Assembly: GCA_025890175.1 (NCBI GenBank)
Contig: JANPYM010000011.1
Span: 786,299 to 850,298, forward strand
Length of the DNA: 64,000 nt
Origin: Ciborinia camelliae
Lineage: Eukaryota; Ascomycota; Leotiomycetes; Helotiales; Sclerotiniaceae
Direction of reading: 5' to 3'
A program made the translations under genes and the position numbers. The notes under the pieces were generated by a model, which saw only the letters and a program-made list of their open reading frames with translations, was not told the DNA's origin and ran no database searches. Shown here piece after piece: positions 35,422 to 46,196 of this stretch. Numbering within the stretch: position 1 is the stretch's first letter; each line of letters opens with the position of its first letter.

Positions 35422-36777
35422 TAAATAATAAAAAATATAATATAAAAATGAAAAAATGTAAGATATAATATAAAAAAATAATTTTTCAATAATTAGTTTT
35501 ATTAATCTAACTTAAATTTAATAATAATAACAAACTATTTTAATTGAAAAAATTAAATAATATAAAAGAATTTATAGCAAAATTATAAATTTTTTTGTTA
35601 TAATATTTTAATAATATTTTTTACAATCTTTTAATCAAACTAATTACTTTTGAATTAAAATCTAAATTTAATTTAAATTATATTAAACAAGAATCGATAT
35701 TAAAATCGAATTACAAAGTAAAAAAATTGTAAAAAACTTTAAAAAAATATAAATTTAATAATAAAAAAAAATAAAAATTATTTAAAAAAAAATTAATTAA
35801 AATTAAAATTAAAAAATCTAAAAAAAAAAATTTATAATTAAAAATATTCGAAAAAATAAAAAAGTTTTATTTATTAATATTTATAAAAAATTTAATTAAT
35901 AAAATACAAAATATAAAGCTATAAATTAATTTTTTTTTTTTAATCTATAAATACTAATCAATATATATATTATTTTAATATTAAATATAATATTTTAAAT
36001 ATTTATAAACCTTATTTAAAATATAATAAATAATTTTATTATTATAAATTTATTAATATTATTAATAAATTCTATTTTACCTCATTTATTTTCATCTTTA
36101 CTTTTTTTATCTTATCCTTTTTCACCTTTATCTTTTGTATTTAATTTAATATAAAAAAATATAAAAAAAAAATAATTATCCAAAAAATATTTAAAAACAA
36201 AAAAATTCAATTTAAATCAAAAATAATTCAAAAAATAAATAATAAAAATATAAAAAAATAATATATAAAAACAATTAAACTATTACCAAATATATATTTT
36301 TTAATTAAATCAATCTATTATAATTTTATTTTGTACTTCCTTCCTACCATATTATTAATTATTCTAAATATATACAATTAATATTTAATAATAAATATAT
36401 ATTATTTAAAATCAAAATAAAAAATTTTTATATTAATTAAAATATTAAAATTTAAAATGATATTATTTTAAATATTAAAATTTAAAATAATATTATTTTA
36501 AATATAATATTTTTTATAAATATAAAACTCAAATAATATATAAATTAAAATTAGAATAATATATAAATTAAAATTAAAATATTATTAAAATATTATTTTT
36601 TGTTTTTTTTGAATTTAAATAATATATAAATTAAGATTAAAATATCATTATTCTATTATTTTAAAATTTAAAATATTATATTTTTTTAAGATTAAATTAA
36701 TATTATTTATATTTTTTTTTAAAACTAAAATAGTAATATATACTATTTGAGATTGAAATAAAAAGTTTATATATTAA

Positions 36778-36822
36778 TTGGAATATCAAAGTTGAAAAAC
36801 ATGATATTCGAGGTATTTGCCG
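36778..36822 (-). repeat. terminal inverted repeat, right
   Basis: Reverse complement of the left terminus (see 31586-31630), ending GAGGTATTTGCCG at 36822. Confidence 0.88.
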
Positions 36823-36831
36823 TATAATTAA
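36823..36831. repeat. target-site duplication, right copy
   Basis: TATAATTAA, identical to 31577-31585. Confidence 0.75.
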
Positions 36832-38213
36832 TATATAATTAACACAGCATCATGATCATCATGTAAATAAAGGTCAAGTAACGCAAGCGTGACGTCACGG
36901 TTGTGGATTCTTTATGGATAGATAGATCCTTGTAGATAGATAGATGTTATCTAGATAGATAGATACCTAGACATCTAGTAGATAGAAGGAGTTTTATCTT
37001 CATTTCATAATGATATTTTGGATTTGGATGCTTGGGTTTGTGGGGGTTTGTGGGGATTTGTATTTGTATTAGCAGCTAGTACCTTAGGTACGTAGAGAGA
37101 GCACTTGGATTTGGATCTTCCCAAGGTTCTCAAGGTTCCCAGGGTTGGATGGAATAGAATAGAATTAGGTATCTAAGAAACTTAGGTACTGTAGTTGGGT
37201 ACTTAGGTACTTAGCGGAAGTCGGATGAAAATGAAAATGAAAATGAAAATGAGAGTAGATGGAATTCTTCTGGATTTATGGGATTGTTTGATATATATCT
37301 GGGCGGTTTTTGATTCTTTTTCTGGATTATATTAGTGGTAAACAAATTGAGCGTAGATTTTCTTGGTCTAGGGATGTTGGGTGGGTAGGTAGGTAGGTAT
37401 ATATATATAGGTAGGTAGTATGTAACTAGGTTCTGTCAACCCCTTCATTCATGTACTTCGCTTCTTTACATCTATTCTTTATGGATATCAATACAATAAA
37501 TGAATCAAACTGCCTGCGAATTCGTACTGGTATTTTCAGAGTGATATGAATATGAAAGGGATGAAGAGATGATTTTCCTGCTTCGATTGGAATTCTTATA
37601 TGGAGTGGTTCATGAGAAATATAGTGTCTAGCGGATCATTTTTGAGTTGGTTGATGAATACTTTTTTTATTTTGAAATGCTATGGTTGGAAGAATTGCTC
37701 GTTACTTCAATCCATTGAGAGTCAAAGTGCCGATCTTCATGGAGTTCATCAATTTCCATCTTTCTCAATTGATGAATCTACTTATATCAGGAAATTCCAG
37801 GTATATAATACCGCGGAAATAGCACCTCTATCAACATCCACCCAACAATCACATCACACCACCTTATTCGCGAGAATCTGGACATTTACCCAATTCCGGC
37901 TGATATTCCTCTTTGATTGATTGATTGATTGATTGATTGACTTCTATCCCCTTGTTCTACACAAACCATCTTAAAGCGGAATCAAATTACAATCCACAAA
38001 GGAATATGGCTTCATGGTTTCTTTCATCAATATCGAATTGCGACCAAGAGTCCTTGGATTTTTTGTTCACTACTTAGCTAAATTCCCCCTTCTAATTTTT
38101 TTTGTCATAGATGAATAACTCTGAATCATTTGGCAACCTTCTTTTGTGATGATTCAATGGGAAAGTTCAACTTTTGATCGGTATTTTGAAAGGTTTCTAT
38201 AAAAATATTTATT
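36832..38213. other. right flank of the element / upstream of kinase-like gene
   Basis: Composition returns to normal at once. Contains a palindromic CRE-type site TGACGTCA at 36890-36897, GATA-type microsatellite (GATAGATAGAT) near 36918-36963, GAAAAT repeats near 37227-37250, a TAGG run near 37384 and GATT repeats at about 37916-37938. A 106-codon frame at 37600-37920 has no recognisable feature and is not called. Confidence 0.45.
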
Positions 38214-41200
38214 ATGGCTAGCGATGCTCCCAGGAGGTTTTTCCCTGGAGGTTTTAGAGGTGCACGGGGACCACCAAGTGCAGAGGAATGGAATAGATTT
38301 TCAGATGCTGAACAGGATACAAGGAGAGGAGAGGAATGGATGAAGCGGGCGTACGGGTGGGAAATAAACGACCAAGAGCAGCAGGAAATTACATCAATAT
38401 GGACTGCGGAGAAGATATTGGGAAATGGCGTTGGGCTATTCAAAAGGAGGATAAACCAGCGGGGCGAATTCGAAAGAGTTGTTGTGAAACAACGATCTGG
38501 GGATGCAATGAAAAAGTTGAAGAATGAGAGCTACTTTCTCGATAAGCTGCAGGACATTAGCCACAAACTAGAAATGAAGGTCCGATACCACGAGGATATT
38601 GGTACTGGTACACATGCTGTTTTTGATCCAGCTTACTCTGAAGGAAATTCTGTAGCTAGGATATACACTGAATATTGTGAAGAGGGGGATTTTAACCAGT
38701 GGCAAGAAAATAGATATTTGTAAGCTCTTTGGGTCCCTCACGGTTTTCAATACTCCTGATCCTCTAACGAGCCATATCAGTGGACCCCGTCCAAAAGTTC
38801 CATCTGAGCGTGAGATATGGAGTATCATGGAATGCCTGGCGAGGATTTGTATGGGTCTCCAGAATGGCAATGAGGAATTTGCAGCATATGACAGGGATGA
38901 ATGGGTCCCAATTGTTCATCTTGACATAAGACCGGAAAATAGTAAGTGACTCGTGAATACCATTAACAAGTTTTGATGTTGATGTAATCCAGTCTATTGC
39001 ATAGCGACCGATGATAGTAACCACAAACTTGGAATTTACACAAAATTCGTGGTAAGTAACAAGATACCTACTTTCTGCAACAGGCTTTAATTCGGTCGGT
39101 TATTTAGCTCGGTGGATTTGGGCAAGCAGCAGAGATTCCCATCAACCCTAAAGATGAGAGATGGATGTGGCATCTGCGTGGACGTGCCGCCGCAGAATGG
39201 GCTACTCCTGTAAGTGGTAGATAACTTCCCAAAACTTCCCGATTAACACGATACACAGGAACAAAAGTATCCTCAAATGGAAGAAAGGAGTATTGATTCT
39301 CCATGTAATATCTTTGGAATCGGCGCCATATTATACAACCTAATAATGCAACAACCCCTTAGTGATCGTGCGTGGAATTTTGGGTCGGCACAGAAAGCTA
39401 ATAAGGGACTTACTTTGGGGGCAGACTTACTATCAGACCCCATCGTAGCAGAGCAGGGATACTCTCAAACATTAATCAGGACAATTCTGGCATGTCTTCA
39501 TTACTCGCCAAAAGATCGCATCGACGCTCGAAGACTACTAGACAATTGTAGAAAATTCAGAGATATGGATGATGCCGCACGCAAAAAGGGTAAATTTTAT
39601 GGAGATATTGCCTTTACTCCATCCGAGACTGTCCTGGCACCTGGAAGTGAAGTGGCACCCGAAGATCAGACTTTATACGATGCACCGCTTGACACTCTCT
39701 ACGTCCCTCCAGAACCAGAGACGTTACGAGAAAGGGCACTAAAATTTGTCAGTTCTTTTTGGCTGTTCCCAGATAGTAGGGGCAGACAACAGGCGAGGGA
39801 AAATCAGAGCTTGCAATACAACAAACAGGTTGAGGAGGACCAGAGATTACAAACTGAGAGGCAAAACCAAGCGGAGAAGGCCCGAGCGGAAGGAGCTGTT
39901 GAGATCCCAAGAAGTCTGCCTGAGCCAATGGAAGAACTTCCGCCCACTAAAAAAGCCGAAATCCCCCCTGAGCCACTGGAAGAACTTCCGCCGCAGATAA
40001 AGCCTAAAATACCCGACGAGATACTGGCAGAAATTGCACCCTCGCGCAAGCGTGAAAGATCTCCTAGTGTGACCGATGATCTAAGAAGCAAAAGGGCTCG
40101 GGGCGAAGTCCCTACTGGGCAAGAAAGGCTAGAAATCACCGGAAATGTATTGCAACAAATCAACGCGGACGAGGAGTCACTAGAACGAACACGAACAGAA
40201 CGATCGGTTTTGGAGAGGACTTTTGGTCAAATAATCCCAGAGCCCGTCCCAGAGCCCGTTCCAGAGGCCGTCCCAGAGGTCGTCCCACCCCCCGTTCCTG
40301 CTGGAGTTTTGCCACCGCCAGTACCTCCAGCATCTCAAGTTCAGATCGAACCGATTGGAGCTTCTGTGCCGCCTTCTACGTCTGCAATCGTAGCACCGCC
40401 CATAATATCTTTGCAACCTCCCGTTCCCGGAACTATTCCACCGCCAATACCTCCAGTTTCTCTACCACCTTCTACATCTGCGATCGTAACACCGCCCATA
40501 ATATCTGCGCCACCTCCCGTTCCCGGAACTATTCCACCGCCAATACCTCCAGTTTCTTTACCACCTTCTACTTCTGCGCCACCTCCCGTTCCCGTAACTA
40601 TTCCACAGCCAACCATTCCCAAACCTGTTCCTCGGCCAATGCCTCCACCTTCTACATCCGCGCCGCGTCCCTTTGGGGGAACTATTCTACAGCCAACCGT
40701 TCCCAAAACTGCTCCACGGCCAAAACCTCAAGGTTCTGGCATCATTTGGGAACCTGTTCCATCAACTCCTCCAAAACGAGATATTCTTGATGATCTGGCT
40801 CCGTTGCTCATAAAGCTTCGGCGCGATGACGAAATAGCAGAGGAGAAGAAAAGGCAAAGAGAAAAGGACTACGAGGAGGCCGAAAAGAGGTATGAGGAGC
40901 AGAGATTAGAGAGATTAGAGAGACAAAGGAGACAGGAGGAGCTAGACAGTGAAAAATATAATTATTCAATAGCAATGGAGATCCGTACAAAAATGAGAAA
41001 GGAGGTCGAACGAAAAACCCAACAGTCCACTGCAAGCCTGTTTCCATATCGGACCTCGATACTGGGATTACCCAGAGATGAAAAGCCAATTCAAAAGCCC
41101 AGAGATGAATTTCCCGATCGACCACAAGATTTGGTTCGCACTGTATACTCCAGTGATGAAGAAGAAGAGGAAGAAGTTGAAGAAGTTGAAGAAGAGGAAG

Positions 41201-41571
41201 AAGTTGAAGAAGTTGAAGAAGAAGAAGAAGAAGTAGTAGTAGTAGCAGTAAAAAAGAAAGAGAGAGGAGGAGGAGGAGGAGGAGGAGGAGGAGGAGGAGG
41301 AGGAGGAGGAGGAAGAGGAGGAGGAAGAGGATATAGAAGAGATGAAGATGAGCCGCGGGCGGTCATTTCTAGAGTAAAAGAAACTCGCCCGCCAACTAAG
41401 AGGTCAAAAGGGAAACCATCCTATGAGTATTGTTCCATTTGTGGGCATAAAACCCAGCGAGCGAATGCTTGTCAAAAGCATATAGATACAAAACACCCCC
41501 ACGAGCAAGATGCGAAGGTTTTAACTAAAAAACCAAAGGCAAGTACCCTCGCAGGAAGAAGGAGGAGGTGA
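38214..41571 (+). CDS. protein-kinase-like protein with Pro-rich, coiled-coil and C2H2 regions
   Basis: Predicted exons 38214-38719, 38781-38941, 38993-39051, 39108-39209 and 39259-41571 sum to 3141 nt (1046 residues). Residues about 60-340 follow a kinase fold: ILGNGVGLF glycine loop, VVVKQ with K92, E-x-C-E-E-G-D hinge-like stretch, IVHLDIRPEN in the catalytic-loop position (215-222; HRD has become HLD but Asp and Asn are kept), and LGGFGQ (243-248), where the metal-binding Asp of DFG is Gly. Then follow a charged segment, a Pro-rich repeat region (about 640-820), a charged coiled-coil, acidic Glu/Val and poly-Gly tracts, and a C-terminal CSIC-x12-H-x4-H zinc finger (1001-1022) with a basic tail. 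The DFG change suggests weak or no phosphotransfer, so it may be a pseudokinase scaffold. Partner unknown. Confidence 0.8.
40371..40620 (+). repeat. 96-bp coding tandem repeats (Pro-rich)
   Basis: Within the kinase-like gene. ACCGCCCATAATATCT recurs at 40395 and 40491 (96 bp, 32 codons), with a truncated third copy from about 40565. Copies are nearly identical at DNA level, so repeat number is likely to vary between strains. The repeat encodes PPxPPxSLPPSTSA-type protein. Confidence 0.85.
41156..41336 (+). repeat. trinucleotide repeats GAA/GTT then GGA in coding sequence
   Basis: GAAGAAGTT and GTAGTA runs encode a Glu/Val tract, followed by about twenty GGA codons encoding poly-Gly. All units keep the reading frame of the kinase-like gene. 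Confidence 0.9.
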
Positions 41572-43419
41572 ATCGGAAAAGCTACGGAATTAATCACCTT
41601 TGATAAATAAGAGTCGGGAAATGGAAAGTTTTGGTGTAATGGGATTTAATTAAATCTTTTTGAAATGGAGTCTTGAGCGCGTGCAGATTAATTCATTAAT
41701 ACCAGCGGTCTAATTCCCAACTGTACTTCTACAATGCATTCATATCATTACTAAACTATATGTATATAAGTCTCTCATATAAAGAAGTATATTATTTTTT
41801 AATTGAAATTTCTCCTTCCACTGCTCCGTTTCTTCCCCATATCCTTGTTCATCACATATTAACATAACCACCTGTCCAAAATACCATTGCCAATAATTCT
41901 TTATATCGGCGATTGGCCATTTCAATAACCCAGAAACTAAAAGGGCAATTAATTAGTTTCGCAAATTTCTTGTGCGTGAAGGGAATCGTACCTCCTTTAA
42001 ATCCACGCACATATCTTCTCCTTCAGGTTTAATAATATTTGTTGCTGCAGATCGATTGTTAGCCCCCTCTCAAGTCGCATACTTCTCTCTATCTTCTAGT
42101 TTCTAAACCATCATTACATTACATTACATTACCTACCAAAATTTTCCCCTCAACCCCTCAGTCCCATTATACTCGCCCTATCAAGTCAAAATGCACAATT
42201 TCTCTGCGTTGATAAATTCATCATATGGTTAACCACCTAGTTAATTATACAATATCATTCAGATTTCCCTCATCTCTCTACAGTGCATTCTTAAGGTTAT
42301 TTATATTTTCATACCATTAATACTGGAATAGCATAGACTAGCCCACTAAAATTTTAAAATTCTATCTATCACCCAACCCAATCATCCAATCGTCTCGATT
42401 TTCTCACTTCTCACTTCTCTCACTTCGCTTAGTCCCTCTACTCTCGCTTAATAAAACCCCTAAGATTGTATTACCGTCATACATCTACATCCACATCTAT
42501 ATCTACATCTCCACCCCTTCCATCCGACCATCCCTCATCCCCCTGATTACACCAATCCAACATCCCCCTTCCCACATCCCTTCCCCTCTATCTATCTATC
42601 CAACAACAACAAAAACAACCACCCTCAAAATCCTCCCTACCCCAGCCCAACCCTACCCCAACCGAACCAAGTTCCCACCTTGCCTTCCCTCAATCTTTAT
42701 TCCCTTCCCTTCCCATCCATCCATCTCTCCACCCATTTATCTTTAAAGTTGACATTCATTCATCCCCACTAAACTAAATCCACGAATTCAACCCATGAAT
42801 CCACACGTCCAATTCCACGCGTCCAATTCCACACGTCCAATTCCATACGTCCAATTCCATACGTCCAATTCCCTAAAACCAGATTCCTACCACCTACCTA
42901 CCAAAGAATAAGAAAAAGAAAAAGCATATTTCTATTCTCTAACTTTTGCCAAACCACCGATTCCATATCGGTGAAAGTATCGTTTGTACCTACCTACCTA
43001 CCTACCTATTAACTTCCTCCGCATTAGCTAGTGCAGTTTATTTTTTCACCTCTTTTACATTTATATTTATAGGTATTTTTAGGAGCCTCTGTATTGATAT
43101 TCAACATGATACTAGGGTTTCGAGAAATAATCCAAGTGCACACAGTGATGGGACGAAGCGTGAGTACATTACATAACACAGAAGTCTGGATTTCCAAAAA
43201 TCATAGGTATGTATTAATAAAGACTACCAGAGTACCGAGAGGCGGTATTTCTATCATAATTCCAATTTTCACCCAATATCACGCCTCAAAGCGTGACTGG
43301 TCTAATCTAGTCTGATCTAAGTTGCCCTAATCTGGTCTCGCCACCTGATATAGACGACACCATAGACAATGTACACACCCCCACCTTCCCCAGCCCCTCC
43401 AACCCCCTCTTCTTCATAA
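41572..43419. other. 1.8-kb region between convergent genes, strongly pyrimidine-rich
   Basis: 3' flanks of the kinase-like gene and of the MHYT gene. From about 42060 to 42930 the plus strand is mostly C, T and A with few G, with CATT, CCATCCAT, CTTCTCACTTC and CACATCTA runs. It looks like a long plus-strand 5' leader, yet no open frame follows. Holds a 14-bp minisatellite and a CCTA tract (42988-43008). Confidence 0.5.
42805..42874. repeat. 14-bp minisatellite, five copies
   Basis: ACGTCCAATTCCAC and variants (..CCATA) repeat five times without gaps. Confidence 0.9.
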
Positions 43420-46196
43420 TCAATGAGGCATCGCCGAAGTTTTGACACAAATTTGAAACAATTCATCCACAAAAGTCAGCGGTTCCACATCCTCACCAGC
43501 CACCGCCGTAACCCCGCTATTTCCCTGCCTACTTTCGAAGCCTGCCCCCTTTCCCTCATCTTTCTTATCCGAACTATGCTTCACATCTCTCGCAACTTCC
43601 GTACTGACTAATATTCCCATAGATTGGTAAGAAGCTGCTCGTATAGGTTTCTGTCTTTCGCTAGAATCGTTTTCGTCTCTGGAGCGGCCAAGACGTGTAT
43701 CCCACAGGATTCTTAAACGTTCTATGGTGGGCCGTGCTTTCAACTCCCTTTTAGGGACGATTCGGGTGATGGCGTTTCCGAATGGATCATGTTCTTCAAC
43801 TACCTCAAGATTCATTTGATCGTTATCTTTACTGTGTCTCCAGCTTGACAGAAGTCGTTTTTCTTGTGGGTTATCCCGAACAGTCGCAGCAAATATTGGC
43901 GAAAATTCTCGATATATTGCACGTACGAAGAAAGAATGATCCAAAGCATTCCTATAGACTCGTTGTTGCAATTTGAAGAGAGTGAGTGGCGCAAAAGCAC
44001 ATTTCTTTCCAGGGGGGCGTCGAGTATTTATAGGTACCATGAGTCGAAACGCAAGGAGAAATGCTATGCCGGGCCTATGGTTCGCGGAAGCTCCTCGACA
44101 TGGTGCTTCAATTGGCTTAGATATGAGGCATGCTTCACTGAAAATAGGGTCGCCAATCTCGTATTTCAATGATTGGATTGTAGTCAATAATTGATTGGAA
44201 AATGTCTTCTCTCTTGCAGGTAACTCCTTTGCCTTGACAGCCTTGCTCAAAAACCTTTGACATTCCGTTACGGTGAGGGTATTCATTGCGGTCAAAAAGT
44301 CTCTCTGCCAATTTTCCAATGTTTCAAAGGGTAGGGTCATTGTCGGAAGTTGGCTTTTGGCGTCTTTCCTGACAACAATATCAAACCCTCCTCTAACAGA
44401 AGCTCGAATTGCAAAGCAGGCAAAATGATAACCGGGATCCAGCATATCATCCTGATTCGCAAATTTCCACAATTCGGAGAGATGTTTGATAAGGTCTTCA
44501 TCCTTGATTTTCATGGTGTTTGATAGTAATGGCAAGACCTGTTCGATCTTTCCAAATCGATACCCAGCTGCTTGTAGGGCCTCTGCCTCACGTCGTTGTA
44601 CTTTCTTGGCAAGAAAGAGTAGCTGGCCAGTCCCTGCTCCTGCATCCTTTTCGATATCTTTCCTTGGTCTCCTTATCATGCGACGGCCACCTTTGATCTT
44701 GTGCTTTACATCACCAATAACCTTCTCAATCAAGTCGCTTATCATGCCAACCTGGGATTTGATGATTGCTGATAAAGGGATCTTCACCCCGGTACCAATG
44801 ACATCGTCGTACAAAGGACCTAGTCTTTCCATGGGGATACGAAGATCATGAGCAAGATCAGCGGCGGCAATGCAGAACAGCTCTCGAAACACGATAGAGT
44901 AGTCCTTGATTAACTCACCGTCACCGTCTACAATGTCAACTTCATCTTTCCCACCAAGATGATGCTTCTCGATATGAGCGTCGATATTGAGACGCATGGC
45001 TGGGATGATATCTTTGACACAATTCCAATTTCTCGCTGTTCTAAACATCCACAGAAATATTGGATGTGAGATATTAAAAACTTCACTCAAGGACTATAAT
45101 AAGTTAGCTTTTAGGACCATATGTAAATAGACAGAGTTTCATTACCCCCTCGATGAAGGAACTAGTTATCTTGCGATTTGGTAGAGTACCTTGTGGACAA
45201 ATCAACACATTTCCATGCTTATCGAATATTGCCGCCAACAAAGTGAGCTTCTGGGAGTGGTTGATAGTTTCTTGTCTGCGTGCAAAAAGCATAAATTTCA
45301 GTGTTATATTTATGATAGCAGAAACAATGGTCTGTATGAATTAGCATGCTTCTCGGACTTAATAATATCCAACATACCAAAACTGTAGCCACAATAATGG
45401 CAAAATGCCGAGTTGGATTAGAATCCGGAGGTGCTCTAACACCGGTAAAACGGTAGTGTGTGCCGACAGATGATAGCCAATGCAGCCCGGATATGGCAAA
45501 TGCAAGGATACACGCGCAGATGCCCTTCTTCGACCAACATGACGCCCATGATGAACGCCAAAGGAAAAACAGGTAGATAGAACATATACAACCTACAATG
45601 GCTATGGCGGCAGAAATTACGACCCACGCAATATTGTAGAAGCATTTGTAGTTTGCAATGCTAGCTTGTCCAAGGTAATGCATACCACATATACCAAGAC
45701 CAGCTAAAGTCCCACCGAGACCAACGCGAGGCAGATCTATCGTTTCATTGGAGCCAACAGTCCAGAATGCGATGAAGAATACTATAACGGGTAGAAAAAA
45801 AGATTCGGACGTGGCAGACTGTCTGTATGAGATTTGCAAGGTAGGATCTCCATCACCGAGAACAATCCCCTCGTCACCGACGAAATGCATACACCAAATA
45901 GCAACTCCTCCCATCGATACGGAAGCAAATATGAGAACTGTCCTAGTGGCCGATTAATCTAGGTCTCCAAAAATTATGGGAATTGACACCTACCAATTAT
46001 AGCGACCTTTTCTTGTGGTTCTCAGATTGAGTAGCTCTAATGCCGTCCAGGAGCCCACCAGGCTGACCAAGAATGATAAGATGATATAGCTAGCGTGATA
46101 TTTCTTGTCGATGACATGTCCTTGCAATTTATGCCAGGCCTGAATGGTACTATTGACGGGAGCAGTGGCATTGCTCGAGTTGGTGGCGTTGATCAT
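43420..46196 (-). CDS. MHYT-domain integral membrane protein
   Basis: Predicted exons 46196-45994, 45942-45378, 45331-45146 and 45093-43420 sum to 2628 nt (875 residues). The N-terminal 270 residues hold about seven hydrophobic segments in which the MHYT signature repeats: W-C-M-H-F-V-G near 86, G-I-C-G-M-H-Y-L-G near 155 and S-G-L-H-W near 221, with conserved Met, His and aromatic residues predicted at the outer membrane face. In bacteria the MHYT domain is proposed to bind copper and sense diatomic gases such as oxygen, CO or NO, usually fused to signalling domains. Here the C-terminal 600 residues are cytosolic, charged, and carry no domain I recognise (a stretch LFDKHGNVLICPQGTLPN follows the last membrane segment). 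The short glycosylatable N-terminus (NATNSSNATAPVNST) suggests an extracellular end. A fungal sensor role is inference. Confidence 0.87.

Larger units (their letters stand above)
31586..36822. mobile_element. decayed TIR transposon, possibly Mutator-like, extremely A/T-rich
   Basis: A 5237-bp block of almost pure A and T. Its two ends are inverted copies of each other and it is flanked by a perfect 9-bp duplication (TATAATTAA). The jump from ordinary to extreme composition falls at the repeats, especially sharply on the right, so the isochore is the element. No intact transposase frame remains: long open stretches inside are translations of homopurine/homopyrimidine DNA. A 9-bp duplication is typical of Mutator-like elements (known in fungi, for example Hop of Fusarium), but other superfamilies give 8-10 bp too. 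The class is therefore an inference; the element boundaries are directly visible. Confidence 0.75.

Noticed and set aside
34659..35489. 276-codon Phe/Leu/Ser frame on the minus strand, and the Lys/Glu frame opposite it (35190-35468)
   Set aside because: Both are translations of the homopurine tract; no domain, no codon structure, inside the decayed element.
37600..37920. 106-codon plus-strand frame
   Set aside because: Starts with ATG, but the composition is that of random AT-rich DNA; no domain.
41091..41366. Pro/Ser-rich minus-strand frame
   Set aside because: Antisense shadow of the poly-Gly and Glu repeat of the kinase-like gene.
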